Source of the DNA: Prevotellaceae bacterium | GTDB taxonomy: Bacteria > Bacteroidota > Bacteroidia > Bacteroidales > Bacteroidaceae | Length of the DNA stretch: 54,424 nucleotides | Direction: 5' to 3' | Assembly (NCBI GenBank): GCA_015257125.1 | Contig: JABZKU010000014.1 | Span: 1-54,424, forward strand | Part shown: in pieces, positions 16,295-25,833 of the stretch | Position numbering within the stretch: the stretch's first letter is position 1 | How the letters are laid out: each line of letters opens with the position of its first letter | Translations under genes and position numbers: made by a program | The notes under the pieces: generated by a model | Seen by the model: only the letters and a program-made list of their open reading frames with translations | What the model was told of the DNA's origin: nothing | Database searches by the model: none

Positions 16295-19200
16295 ATGAAC
16301 GTGATCAAAAAAGCCCTTTGCACGCTCTTGTTGGGCGCTCTTGCCCTCGGTGCGGGTGCCGACTCGGCCCAATGGCGCAAGGGAGCGCTCTATCGCTTGT
16401 CGCCTCCGGCGGCGGGTGCGAAAGTGCTCGATGTGCGTGGCGAAGCTGTGCAGACCGCGGAAGTCGACGCCTCGCGTCGCGAACAGTATTGGACGTTGGC
16501 TCCACTCTCCGGGGCATGGCGCATCATCAACCCCTTCACGCAGCGCGCGCTCCGTTTTGCCGGCGACCGCGTTGAAACCGGTGAAATCAACGGTTCGGAC
16601 GAAAACCAAATGTGGAGTGCCGAACCTGCTCCCGGTGGGGGATACCTCTTTGTGCCGGCTGCCCGCCGCACGGTGTGCCTGAGTCTGGACGCCACGGGCA
16701 AGGCCGTGCTCAAAGACTTGGCCGCTGCTCGCCGTGACAAGTATTCGGCTTTCCGCACCACACTCGCCGACGTTTCGGGCTTCGATGAAGCACAAACTTA
16801 TCGCCTGCGCCTCGTGGATCGTCCCGGCTTCGTGCTCGGCAACGGCGAATTGCCCGAAAACGGCGCACGCATCGTGGCCGAACGCAAAGACTCGGTGCAC
16901 CGCGGACAGTATTGGAACGTCAAGATGCTCGACCTCACGCGTCGTGTGGTGGGCAATGCCTATTTCACCCAGCACTTTGACGACGGCGGCAACAATGCCT
17001 CTATCGACTATCTCCTGCAGTGGCCGGCGCAGATGAACCGCCCCGGCAATGCGCAGTTGACCATCGTGCCGGTGCCCGGCGAAGCAAACGCCTATGTGAT
17101 CGCGTCCTACAACAAGAAGGGCAAGATGTTCGCCCTGCGTGGCAACGAGATGAAGATCGTGCCCCTCGATGTGAAGGATCGCACGGCTTGGGTGGCGTTC
17201 GACGAAGTGGACAAACCCAAAATTCAGTCGCCCCGCTGGGAAGACGAAACGGTTTTCGCCGTCAATCGTCTGCCCGGTCACACCACTTTCCAACCCTATG
17301 CTTCGGAACGTGAAATGTTGGCCGACAAGGCATACTACGCCACGCCGTGGACGGTGCCCGTGAGCGAACGCTATCTCTCGCTCAACGGCACGTGGAAGTT
17401 CAACCTCGTGAGCGAACCCTCGAAGCGCCCGACCGACTTCTTCAAAGACGGCTTCGATGTGAGCCGTTGGGACGACATTCCCGTGCCTTCCAACTGGGAG
17501 ATGCTCGGTTATGACCACCCCATCTACTGCAATGTGGAGTATCCCCACGCCAACACGCCGCCTTACATCATGGCGCGTCCCGGCTACAACGACGGCGGGG
17601 CGAACTACGGCATCAACCCTGTGGGCTCGTATGTGCGCACCTTCACGCTGCCGGCTTCGTGGGATGGTCGCCGCACAATCATTCATTTCGGTGGCGTCTA
17701 CTCGGCCGCCACAATCTGGCTCAACGGCCGGGAAGTGGGCTATCGTCAGGGCTCGAACAACGTGAGCGAATACGATCTCACCCCCTATCTGCGTGCCGGC
17801 GAAAATCGCCTTGCGGTGCAGGTGATGCGCTGGAGCGACGGTTCGTATCTCGAATGTCAAGATATGTTCCGCATGAGCGGTATCTTCCGCGATGTCTACC
17901 TTTATAGTCTGCCCTCTGCCACGGTCTACGATCATCGCATCACTGATGTGCTGAGCAACGACTATCGCGATGCCGCGGTGACGATCGACTTCGGACTGCG
18001 CAACCCGACAAAACAGGCTGAAGCCAAAGCCGTGGCGCTCGATGTGTACAGCCCCGACGGCAAGAAAGTGGCTTCGCAGCGCTGGCAACTCCAAGCGCCG
18101 GCCGGCAAGGATATGGACTTGGCGCGCCAACAGGTGAAATTCGACTTGAAGAACGTGACCAACTGGACGGCCGAAACGCCCCATCTCTACACCTTCCGCT
18201 TCCGTCAGTATGATGCGGCCGGTCGTGAGGAAATGGCGTGGAGCACGAAATATGGTTTCCGCGAAATCAAATTGGCCAACTCCTTGGTGTACATCAACGG
18301 TAAGCGCGTACTTTTCAAGGGTGTGAACCGCCAAGACACCGATCCCGAGCGTGGTCGTGCCGTGACGAACGAGACGATGCTGCGCGACATCCTGCTGATG
18401 AAGCAGAACAATGTGAACCTGATTCGCACCTCGCACTATCCGAACAATGCGCGCATGTATGCCATGTTCGATCATTTCGGCCTTTATACCTGCGATGAGG
18501 CCGACTTGGAAGACCACGCCAACCAATCGATCTCCGATCTCAAGAGCTGGGTACCGGCTTTTGAAGATCGCATTCGCGAAATGGTGGCGCGTGACTACAA
18601 CCACCCCTCTATCGTGATGTGGAGTTTGGGTAACGAGGGCGGTAACGGCGAAAACTTCCGCGCTTGCTATGACTTGGCGAAGCAAATGGATGCCACCCGC
18701 CCCGTGCACTACGAAGGAACGCGCATTCATCGCCCCTTCGGCGGCGAACGCTTCTCGGATTTCTATTCGAAGATGTATCCCGACATCCCTTGGATGGAGA
18801 AATACTGCAACAACATGGACAAACCGGTCTTTGTTTGTGAGTATGCGCACGCCATGGGTAACGCCATCGGTAACCTCCGCGAGTATTGGGACGCCATCGA
18901 GGCGAGCAATTCGTGCGTGGGCGGTGCAATCTGGGACTGGGTAGACCAAAGCATCTACGATCCCAAAGAATTGAAACAAGGCATCCGCCGCTTGCACACG
19001 GGCTATGACTATCCCGGCCCGCACCAGGGCAACTTCATGAGCAACGGCATCTTGCCGGGTACGCGCGAAGAGAGCGCGAAGCTCAAGGAAGTGAAGGCCG
19101 CCCACCAGTTTGTGAAGTTCCGCTTGGCGAACGTCGACAAGCAGCGCAACGTGGCGCGCTTGGTGGTGCGCAACGGTTATGCATTCACGAATCTGCGCGA

Positions 19201-20299
19201 CTTCGACCTTCGCACCGCCGTGTTGCGCAACGGTCACGTGATCAGCACGCAACGTATGGCTTTGCCGGCGGTCGCTCCCTCCGACAGTGTGGAGGTGGAA
19301 GTGAAGTTGGCGAAGGCCGATTTGAGCGGACGCACCGTGCGTGACGGCGACGAAGTGATGCTCAATGTCTATGCCGATCGCCGCGCGGCCACCGATTGGA
19401 GCGCGAAACGCCACGAAGAGGCGCTGATGCAGTTCACCCTCGCCACGCGCCGCGGTCTTCCCGCGCCGGCTGCTCGTCCGCTCGAAGTGGTGGATGTGCG
19501 CAAAAACGGTAAGGTCGTGATCTCAGCCGACCGGATGAAACTGGTCTTCAACGAGCGCAGTGCCAAACTCCACGCTTTGCTCATCGACGGCAAGAAGGTG
19601 CTCGGCAACGGATTAGATCTTGATTACACCAACTTCCGTTTCATCGAAAACGACCGTCAGAGCGATGCCAACAATGGAATGGATTCGGTGGGCACGATCT
19701 CGGCCGAACGCAAGGGCGAAACCTATGTCGTGACTACGCACCGCACGGGTAAGCTCAGCGACTTGACGATGGTCTACACGCTCCACGCCGGCAATGTGCT
19801 CGACGTGACGACGAAGTTCACGCCCAAGCGCGACGGACTCCGCCGCCTGGGTATCGAAGTGGGGCTTGATTCCACCCTGAGCCGCGTGAACTATTGGGCG
19901 TATGGTCCGTGGGAAAACTACAACGACCGCATCGACGGTGTGACCGTCGGTCGCTATTCCATGACGCCTTCCACTTCGATGGAGCGGTACATGAAGCCGC
20001 AAAGCACCGGTAACCGCGAAGGTTTGCGCGAGGTGTCGTTTGCCGATGCCACCGGCCGCGGTATTTTGGTGCGTGCCGAAGGCAAAGTGAGTTTTGCCGC
20101 CGTGCCTTTCACCGAAAAAGACTTGGCCGATGCGCGCCATAGTTGGGAATTGAAGGCGCGTCCTTACACGGTGCTACACTTCGATGCCGCTTATCGCGGT
20201 GTGGGTAACGCTTCTTGCGGTGGCGTCGATACGCGCAAATCGTATTGCGTGCCCAACACGCCGCAACAATTCACGCTCCGCATCACTCCGCTGAAATAA
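16295..20299 (+). CDS. GH2 beta-galactosidase with N-terminal beta-trefoil-like extension
   Basis: 1334 residues from the ATG at 16295, which starts a signal peptide (MNVIKKALCTLLLGALALGA). Residues about 24-310 look like two ricin-type beta-trefoil units (YRLSPPAAGAKVLDV, EQYWTLAPLSGAWRI, RGQYWNVKMLDL). The GH2 sugar-binding domain begins near 335 (LSLNGTWKFNLV), followed by Ig-like domains, the TIM barrel and a C-terminal domain 5 (YWAYGPWENYNDR). Catalytic residues are the acid/base E781 in SLGNEGG and the nucleophile E849 in VCEYAHAMGN. The sequence is closest to LacZ-type enzymes of about 1020 residues, the rest being the extension. It is predicted periplasmic or surface-exposed, acting on galactosides of host or dietary glycans. 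Confidence 0.93.
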   Translation: MNVIKKALCTLLLGALALGAGADSAQWRKGALYRLSPPAAGAKVLDVRGEAVQTAEVDASRREQYWTLAPLSGAWRIINPFTQRALRFAGDRVETGEINGSDENQMWSAEPAPGGGYLFVPAARRTVCLSLDATGKAVLKDLAAARRDKYSAFRTTLADVSGFDEAQTYRLRLVDRPGFVLGNGELPENGARIVAERKDSVHRGQYWNVKMLDLTRRVVGNAYFTQHFDDGGNNASIDYLLQWPAQMNRPGNAQLTIVPVPGEANAYVIASYNKKGKMFALRGNEMKIVPLDVKDRTAWVAFDEVDKPKIQSPRWEDETVFAVNRLPGHTTFQPYASEREMLADKAYYATPWTVPVSERYLSLNGTWKFNLVSEPSKRPTDFFKDGFDVSRWDDIPVPSNWEMLGYDHPIYCNVEYPHANTPPYIMARPGYNDGGANYGINPVGSYVRTFTLPASWDGRRTIIHFGGVYSAATIWLNGREVGYRQGSNNVSEYDLTPYLRAGENRLAVQVMRWSDGSYLECQDMFRMSGIFRDVYLYSLPSATVYDHRITDVLSNDYRDAAVTIDFGLRNPTKQAEAKAVALDVYSPDGKKVASQRWQLQAPAGKDMDLARQQVKFDLKNVTNWTAETPHLYTFRFRQYDAAGREEMAWSTKYGFREIKLANSLVYINGKRVLFKGVNRQDTDPERGRAVTNETMLRDILLMKQNNVNLIRTSHYPNNARMYAMFDHFGLYTCDEADLEDHANQSISDLKSWVPAFEDRIREMVARDYNHPSIVMWSLGNEGGNGENFRACYDLAKQMDATRPVHYEGTRIHRPFGGERFSDFYSKMYPDIPWMEKYCNNMDKPVFVCEYAHAMGNAIGNLREYWDAIEASNSCVGGAIWDWVDQSIYDPKELKQGIRRLHTGYDYPGPHQGNFMSNGILPGTREESAKLKEVKAAHQFVKFRLANVDKQRNVARLVVRNGYAFTNLRDFDLRTAVLRNGHVISTQRMALPAVAPSDSVEVEVKLAKADLSGRTVRDGDEVMLNVYADRRAATDWSAKRHEEALMQFTLATRRGLPAPAARPLEVVDVRKNGKVVISADRMKLVFNERSAKLHALLIDGKKVLGNGLDLDYTNFRFIENDRQSDANNGMDSVGTISAERKGETYVVTTHRTGKLSDLTMVYTLHAGNVLDVTTKFTPKRDGLRRLGIEVGLDSTLSRVNYWAYGPWENYNDRIDGVTVGRYSMTPSTSMERYMKPQSTGNREGLREVSFADATGRGILVRAEGKVSFAAVPFTEKDLADARHSWELKARPYTVLHFDAAYRGVGNASCGGVDTRKSYCVPNTPQQFTLRITPLK

Positions 20300-20336
20300 A
20301 CACTTCGATTGGCTGTTTGCCACTCCACTGATACGA

Positions 20337-20382
20337 CAATCGCCGCCTGCTTCCTCAAAGGATGCAGGCGGCGATGTTTTAT
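20337..20382 (+). terminator. Terminator of the beta-galactosidase gene
   Basis: The hairpin ATCGCCGCCTGC, TTCCTCAAAGGAT, GCAGGCGGCGAT is followed by GTTTTAT. It also faces the convergent aminopeptidase gene. Confidence 0.8.
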
Positions 20383-20459
20383 AGATCGATGAAATCGGTG
20401 TGTATCGTCTGAAAAGCCCGAAAACATCGGGCGAACTGTCTCCTCTCGGAGGCAGATTT

Positions 20460-22337
20460 TTAGAGGGGCAGGGTGGCGCGTTCCAACCAAGCGCGGTCTT
20501 TCTCGTCGGAAAGGAGCGGAAGCAGTTGTTCGCGCACACTTTCGTGATAACGATTGAGCCAGTTTCGCTCGTTTTCATCGAGCATCTCCACGATGATGGG
20601 CGTGGTGTCGAAGGGACAGAGCGTGAGGGTTTCGAACTCGAGGAAGCGGCCGAAGTCGGTTTTCATTGCTTCGCAAGTGAGGAGCACATTCTCAAGGCGC
20701 ACCCCGAATTTACCGCTGATGTAAATCCCCGGTTCGTCCGTAATGGTCATGCCGGCCACGAAGGGGGTGGTGCTGGCGGCATTGGTGTTTTTGCGAATCT
20801 GTTGCGGCCCTTCATGCACGCAGAGGTGGCAGCCGACGCCGTGTCCTGTGCCGTGTCCGAAATCCATACCTTCTTGCCACATGGCATAGCGGGCGGCGAA
20901 ATCGAGCACCAAGCCTTGTGTGCGCTCCGGGAAGCGGGCGCGCGCCAAAGCGATGTGACCTTTCAACACGAGGGTGTAGGCTTTGCGCTCTTCGTCGGTG
21001 AGCGGACCGAGGGGAATGGTACGGGTGATGTCGGTCGTGCCGCTTACATAATGTGCACCGCTGTCGAGCAACAAAAAACTGCGGGGAGCGAGCGTCGCGT
21101 TGCTTTCTTCGTCGGCTTCGTAGTGCACAATGGCACCGTGTGCGCCGTAACCGGCAATGGTGCCGAAGGAAAGACCGCGAAAGTCGGGGTGTTCTGCGCG
21201 AAACGCGGTGAGGCGTTGCTCGATCGAGAGTTCCGTTTCTTGGCCGATCTCGCCTTTTTCGATGATTTCATCGAGTGCTCTGCGAAAACGCACCATGGCT
21301 ACACCGTCCAACTGCATGGCGCGGCGGAAACCGGCAATTTCGCGTTCGTCTTTGATGGCGCGCAAGGCGGGGACGGGCGTGACGGGGGAGGTGCAAACGG
21401 AGTACAAACCCAATTGGTGGAAAATTTCCACTGCTTGTTGGTTCATGCTTTCGGCATATCCGATGATGGTCTTTTTCGGATCGAGTGAACGAAGGAGATC
21501 GGCTGCACTTTCGTAGGGATGGAGCCTGATATTGTGCGATTCCAAATCTTTTCGCACGATTTCATCGAGGGCCTCGAGATGAGCGAAAAGGTGAGTGTCG
21601 CGTTCGCCTACCAATAAATAGGAAAGGAAGACGGGGTTGAATTCAATGTCCTCGCCGCGGAGATTGAGCAACCAGGCAATCTCGGAAATATCGTTGTAGA
21701 AGAAATACGTTTCGGCGCTTTCATCGAACTTACGCGCGGAAGCAGCGGCCATCGGAGCAGCAGCTTTCAACTTTTTCGCGATGAGTTCGTGTTGTAATCG
21801 ACGAACCAATTCTATTTTCTCGCCCGCTGTCTTACTTGTCCACTCGGAAGGATGGCGAACAATGGGGCGTTTCGGCAGCGCCGGGCGGTCTTTCCAAATT
21901 TCGGCGGCGAGATCCACATCTTTCGTCGCGAAGTTTGAAAAATCTGCGCAGTACTGTCCAGTGCCGCAAGTGGCGTAATCCAAGCCTACCGTGAAGTTTG
22001 CGCTCGAAATGGAGCAGTGCGTGCGTATCCACTCGACAATGTCGGGCGTTTCGGCCAAGCCGTCTTTCATCAATTCGATGCCGGTGCCCGAAAGTTCTTC
22101 TTCTGCTTGCAGGAAGTAGCGTGAATCGGTCCAAAGCGCCGCTTTGTCCGCTGAAACCACCAGTGTTCCGGCACTACCTCGAAAGCCGCTGAACCATTCT
22201 CGCGTTTTCCAATGTTCAGCAATGTATTCGCTGTTGTGTGGATCGGCGGTCGGGACGAAATAAACGTCCAATTTGTGCCGTTTCATCGCATCGCGCAAGG
22301 CAGCAAGGCGTTGTTGAATAAGATCAGATCGGTTCAT
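20460..22337 (-). CDS. pepP: Aminopeptidase P family metallopeptidase (M24B)
   Basis: 625 residues from the ATG at 22337. Two creatinase-like N-terminal domains (residues about 5-310, starting QQRLAALRDAMKRHKLDVYFVP) precede the pita-bread catalytic domain. Metal ligands are visible as D in LLLDSGAHY and D in GTTDITRT, H in FGHGTGHGVG, E in TDEPGIY and E in VRLENV. Members remove an N-terminal residue preceding proline. The length matches the three-domain cytosolic form. It follows dusB after a 63-nt gap that contains a hairpin, and I find no promoter of its own, so it may depend on read-through from the upstream operon. Confidence 0.93.
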   Translation of the reverse strand: MNRSDLIQQRLAALRDAMKRHKLDVYFVPTADPHNSEYIAEHWKTREWFSGFRGSAGTLVVSADKAALWTDSRYFLQAEEELSGTGIELMKDGLAETPDIVEWIRTHCSISSANFTVGLDYATCGTGQYCADFSNFATKDVDLAAEIWKDRPALPKRPIVRHPSEWTSKTAGEKIELVRRLQHELIAKKLKAAAPMAAASARKFDESAETYFFYNDISEIAWLLNLRGEDIEFNPVFLSYLLVGERDTHLFAHLEALDEIVRKDLESHNIRLHPYESAADLLRSLDPKKTIIGYAESMNQQAVEIFHQLGLYSVCTSPVTPVPALRAIKDEREIAGFRRAMQLDGVAMVRFRRALDEIIEKGEIGQETELSIEQRLTAFRAEHPDFRGLSFGTIAGYGAHGAIVHYEADEESNATLAPRSFLLLDSGAHYVSGTTDITRTIPLGPLTDEERKAYTLVLKGHIALARARFPERTQGLVLDFAARYAMWQEGMDFGHGTGHGVGCHLCVHEGPQQIRKNTNAASTTPFVAGMTITDEPGIYISGKFGVRLENVLLTCEAMKTDFGRFLEFETLTLCPFDTTPIIVEMLDENERNWLNRYHESVREQLLPLLSDEKDRAWLERATLPL

Positions 22338-22368
22338 ATTGTGGAGCTTAGGGTGAGAAAAAAACAGC

Positions 22369-22391
22369 GGCACGATTGAATCAATCGTGCC
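22369..22391 (-). terminator. Hairpin between dusB and pepP
   Basis: GGCACGATTGA and its complement form an almost loopless hairpin. On the minus strand it is followed by GCTG and a run of seven T. It may be a partial terminator after dusB. Confidence 0.6.
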
Positions 22392-22400
22392 AAGCGCATT

Positions 22401-23441
22401 TTAGATAAGCGTCGGTGCGCTTTCGCCGTGAAGTAGGGGACGAATGCGTTCCATGATGTCAAAGAGCGATTCGACGGTCTCGGCGCGCAACATCTCGATG
22501 CGTGTTTGTCGGAAATTGGGCAGCCCTTTGAAGAGCGGGGTGGCTGCCAAATGGCGACGAACGTGGAGGATGCCGCGATATTCATCGATGCGTTCCACGC
22601 TTTGTCGCACCTGTTCTTTGAGCACGTCCAACATCCAGTCGGCTGTCATCGCCTTGTGCGTGGAGGGGATGACATCGCCGACTTCGAAAGGTGCGTTGTC
22701 GATGGAATCGCGTATTTCTTTGAAAATCCACGGGCGACCGAAGGTGGCACGTCCCACCATCACGGCGTCGACTCCCCATTTTTCGAAAGCCTTTCGTGCC
22801 GATTCGCCCGAATCAATGTCACCGTTGCCGATAATGGGGATGTGCATGCGCGGATTCTGCTTCACCGCGCCGATCAGTTCCCAGTCAGCTTCGCCGGTGT
22901 ACATCTGGCAGCGCGTGCGGCCGTGAATGGTCAGTGCTTCCGCGCCACAATCTTGGATGCGTTCGGCCAAATCGACGATAATGCGGTGTTCGTGGTCCCA
23001 ACCCAGTCGGGTTTTCACCGTCACCGGTACGCGGTCGCTCACCCGATCCACCACAGCTCGCACGATGTCGAGCATCAAATCGGGCGTTTGCAGCATGCCC
23101 GCGCCGGCACCTTTGCCCGCTACTTTTTTCACCGGACAACCAAAATTCAAATCCAATACATCGGGGTGCGCCGTTTCCACCACAATCTCTGCGGCTTCCG
23201 CCACTGCGCCCGGATCACGTCCGTAGATTTGGATCGCCACGGGGCGTTCGTCGTCACAAACGGTGAGTTTTTGGAGCGATTTGTTGACCATTCTCACCAA
23301 AGCATCGGCGGCCACAAATTCGGAGTAGACCATAGAAGCACCGAGACGTCGGCAGAGGAGACGGAAACCGATGTCGGTCACGTCCTCCATGGGGGCGAGT
23401 ACCACAGGATGGGTACCCAAGTCGATATTGCGTATCTTCAT
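22401..23441 (-). CDS. dusB: tRNA-dihydrouridine synthase DusB
   Basis: 346 residues. The FMN-binding TIM barrel begins with VLAPMEDVTD (15-23). The catalytic cysteine is C102 in LNFGCPVKKVAGKGAGAGML, a Dus signature. TIHGRTRCQMYTG and IPIIGNGDI with VMVGRATFGRPWIF form the FMN phosphate site, and a helical tRNA-binding domain closes the protein. DusB reduces uridine to dihydrouridine in the D loop. Its ATG shares one base with the stop codon of the CPBP gene (TAATG), showing translational coupling in the operon. Confidence 0.95.
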   Translation of the reverse strand: MKIRNIDLGTHPVVLAPMEDVTDIGFRLLCRRLGASMVYSEFVAADALVRMVNKSLQKLTVCDDERPVAIQIYGRDPGAVAEAAEIVVETAHPDVLDLNFGCPVKKVAGKGAGAGMLQTPDLMLDIVRAVVDRVSDRVPVTVKTRLGWDHEHRIIVDLAERIQDCGAEALTIHGRTRCQMYTGEADWELIGAVKQNPRMHIPIIGNGDIDSGESARKAFEKWGVDAVMVGRATFGRPWIFKEIRDSIDNAPFEVGDVIPSTHKAMTADWMLDVLKEQVRQSVERIDEYRGILHVRRHLAATPLFKGLPNFRQTRIEMLRAETVESLFDIMERIRPLLHGESAPTLI

Positions 23442-24274
23442 TATGCGTTCTTGTGTTGTTTAGAAAAGAGCGATCCGCGCATCATCAATCCCGCAAAGCC
23501 GAGGACGAGGAGCAGCAAGCCCAAAATCACTTGGATCGCCGCCGGCCAGTTTGCACCGCAATTTCCCATGGCCGGGAAGTGCAGTGCCAACACGGCGAAA
23601 GCATTGTTGACCACGTGCGCCGGAAAGCACAGGCGCAGATCGTCCGAGCGGAAGTAGAGCAGCGCAAGCGCCATGCCCAGAATGGCCGCCGGGATGCCTT
23701 GCGACAAATTTCCGTGTACGATGCCAAAAAGTAAGGATGAAATCACCATCGCCTGTAGCACCCCGATTTTCTTGTGGAGCAATCGGAATATCCCCGCACG
23801 GAAAACCAGTTCTTCCACGAAAGGACCCAGTATCACGACGACAAAAACGGCGAATCCATCGTGTGCAATCGCATCGAATGTCTTCGTTTCGAGGGGCGAC
23901 AATTCGATATGCAGCGGTGCCATCATCCATTGGAGTCCAATGGCCGCCACCAACAAGCAACCGGCGAAGTGCAACACTCTCAAATAGGGGATGCCGAAGC
24001 TGATGCTGCGTTCGGAACGAAACGACAACTTCGCCCAACTCAGCGAAATCGCACCGGCCGCAACGAAAGCATAGCCAATGATCGAGGCAACGGCAAAGGC
24101 TGTTGTGGTCAGCAAGAGCGAACCGTCGTCGTCCAAAATCATTTTACCGCCCATTCCCGTCTTGTGTGTGAAAAAGGAGGCAAGCTGTCCAATTATCCCG
24201 TTTCCAAGGAGAAAAAGGATCAGCAGTCCTGCCGTTTTAGCGGCCAGAATAGGAGAGAGTTTACGAAAAGTCAT
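23441..24274 (-). CDS. CPBP family intramembrane metalloprotease
   Basis: 277 residues from the ATG at 24274, chosen because hydrophobic segments follow directly; an upstream in-frame ATG at 24319 would overlap ribF by 35 bp. About seven to eight membrane segments are visible. The CPBP/Abi motifs are EELVFR (with GPFVEE before it), FGIVHGN and FPAHVVNN, the putative zinc and catalytic residues of the Rce1-like fold. Family members process prenylated proteins or confer bacteriocin immunity; the substrate here is unknown. Confidence 0.9.
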   Translation of the reverse strand: MTFRKLSPILAAKTAGLLILFLLGNGIIGQLASFFTHKTGMGGKMILDDDGSLLLTTTAFAVASIIGYAFVAAGAISLSWAKLSFRSERSISFGIPYLRVLHFAGCLLVAAIGLQWMMAPLHIELSPLETKTFDAIAHDGFAVFVVVILGPFVEELVFRAGIFRLLHKKIGVLQAMVISSLLFGIVHGNLSQGIPAAILGMALALLYFRSDDLRLCFPAHVVNNAFAVLALHFPAMGNCGANWPAAIQVILGLLLLVLGFAGLMMRGSLFSKQHKNA

Positions 24275-24284
24275 GGTGCGAGGG

Positions 24285-25214
24285 TTAGAAGTATCGGCGC
24301 ACTTGCTGTGCGTCTTCATTGAGTTGAGCCTTCAAGGCTTGGAGGTTGTCGAATTTTCGTTCGTCGCGCAGTCGTTCCACGAATTGTACCTCGAGCTGTC
24401 GTCCGTACAAATCGCCGTCGAAGTCCAAAAGGTGCGTTTCGATCGTCACTTGGTTGCCGTTGTCCAAGGTAGGCCGTTGCCCAATGTTAGTCATGGCGGG
24501 GTATTGTTTTCCGTCAATGCCGGCCAAGGTGGCGTAACTGCCGCGGTGAGGAATGACCTTCTCGGCACATTGCAGGTCGAGATTGGCCGTGGGAAACCCG
24601 AGTTTTCGGCCGTTTTGAAAGCCGTGTACCACCGTTCCTGTAAGGGCGTAGAAACGGCCGAGACGGTGGCCGGCCGCATGCACCTCGCCAGCTTCGAGCA
24701 AGGCACGGATGGCGGAGGAAGACAAATCCGTTTCGCCCGGCATTTGGGAGCAAACTTCCACTGCAATGCCGATGGAATCGCCGATTTTTCGATAGTGCTC
24801 GAATCCATCGCCCGGCACAGGACGGCCGAATCGGTGGTCGTGCCCGACGAGCAGGCGTTCGACGTCCAAGGCTTCGTGGAGCACGTGGCGCATAAAGTGC
24901 TCAGCGGTGAAATTGGCCATTTTTCGGTCGAAGTGCAGCACCACCGCACCGTCTAATCCGCATGAGCGGAGCGCTTCGATCTTTTCGTCGAGCGTGGTGA
25001 GCAGCAGCGGTTGGCGTTCGGGTGCAATCACGGCGAAAGGGTGCACATCAAACGTCACCGCCCACGGCGATTCGCCCATCGCCTGTGCGCGCCGGCAGAG
25101 TTCGTCGAAAACAAAGCGGTGTCCGCGATGCACTCCGTCGAAAAAACCGATGGTGACCGCCTTCTTTTGTGCCGCGGCCGTGGGGGCAAAAGCATGAAGG
25201 CTGAAATCACTCAT
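24285..25214 (-). CDS. ribF: Bifunctional riboflavin kinase / FAD synthetase RibF
   Basis: 309 residues. The N-terminal nucleotidyltransferase has GFFDGVHRGH (23-32) and LLVGHDHRFGRP. The C-terminal flavokinase domain starts near 190 with LTGTVVHGFQNGRKLGFPTANL, followed by IGQRPT. It makes FMN and FAD from riboflavin. This suits its place upstream of dusB, an FMN enzyme, in the same operon. It overlaps the HAD gene by 8 bp. Confidence 0.95.
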   Translation of the reverse strand: MSDFSLHAFAPTAAAQKKAVTIGFFDGVHRGHRFVFDELCRRAQAMGESPWAVTFDVHPFAVIAPERQPLLLTTLDEKIEALRSCGLDGAVVLHFDRKMANFTAEHFMRHVLHEALDVERLLVGHDHRFGRPVPGDGFEHYRKIGDSIGIAVEVCSQMPGETDLSSSAIRALLEAGEVHAAGHRLGRFYALTGTVVHGFQNGRKLGFPTANLDLQCAEKVIPHRGSYATLAGIDGKQYPAMTNIGQRPTLDNGNQVTIETHLLDFDGDLYGRQLEVQFVERLRDERKFDNLQALKAQLNEDAQQVRRYF

Positions 25215-25833
25215 GGCGCAAGTGTCCTTCCGCGTCGAAGGCTTCGGTCACCCACGCACCGCCGGCGGGTGTCAGTCGGACTTGCCAACCTTTTGCGGCC
25301 GCCGCACGGCAATTTTCCTCGGAATCATCGAAGAATAGAATCTCTTCCGGTGCGCAGCCCAGTTCCGCCGTGACGCGGTCGAAAATGGCTGGATCGGGTT
25401 TCTGAACGTGCAGGTCGCAGGAGAGGAAAAGCGTGTCGAAGTAGTCGGCCACGGTGTAGCCGTCCGTTCCGAAATAGTCACGTTCGGCCTGCGCCCAGTG
25501 GATGGGGTTGGTGTTGGAAAGTACCGCCGTGCGGTAGTTTTGCTTCACGCGGCGCAGACAAGCCAGGCGTTCGGCGGGCACTCCGACCAAGTAGGCTTCC
25601 CACGCCAGCCGGATGTCCTCGTCAGTGAGTGTCGGATTGGCGCTGATCCGCCTGATTTCATCGTAAAAATCGGCTGTGGTGATGTCACCGTTTTCGAGTT
25701 GGGCGAAAATGCCGCCTTGTTTGTACGTGCCGAGATAGGGGCGGATGTCGAATCCCAAGCGATCGAACGCTTCGATGGTGGCCGTTTTGCGCAAATCGAC
25801 GATCACGCCGCCAAAATCAAAGACCGGAATCAT
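25207..25833 (-). CDS. HAD-superfamily hydrolase, subfamily IA, with D-x-G motif I
   Basis: 208 residues. Motif I is VFDFGGVIVDL: the nucleophile D6 is present but the usual second aspartate is glycine, as in some YihX-like HADs. Motif II is VLSNTNPIH, motif III includes QKPDPAIF, and motif IV is LFFDDSEEN. A C1 helical cap lies at about 15-85. It probably dephosphorylates a small metabolite; next to ribF one candidate is the 5-amino-6-ribitylamino-uracil phosphate step, but that is inference only. It overlaps the U32 gene by 17 bp. Confidence 0.88.
   Translation of the reverse strand: MIPVFDFGGVIVDLRKTATIEAFDRLGFDIRPYLGTYKQGGIFAQLENGDITTADFYDEIRRISANPTLTDEDIRLAWEAYLVGVPAERLACLRRVKQNYRTAVLSNTNPIHWAQAERDYFGTDGYTVADYFDTLFLSCDLHVQKPDPAIFDRVTAELGCAPEEILFFDDSEENCRAAAAKGWQVRLTPAGGAWVTEAFDAEGHLRHE

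Noticed and set aside
16265..19414. 1049-codon open frame on the minus strand inside the beta-galactosidase gene
   Set aside because: It is the antisense shadow of a long GC-rich gene. The protein is His/Arg/Val-rich with no known motif, and the plus-strand gene has intact catalytic sites and a promoter.
25207..25214. FMN riboswitch before ribF
   Set aside because: ribF overlaps the preceding gene, and no riboswitch-like leader exists upstream of the operon either.
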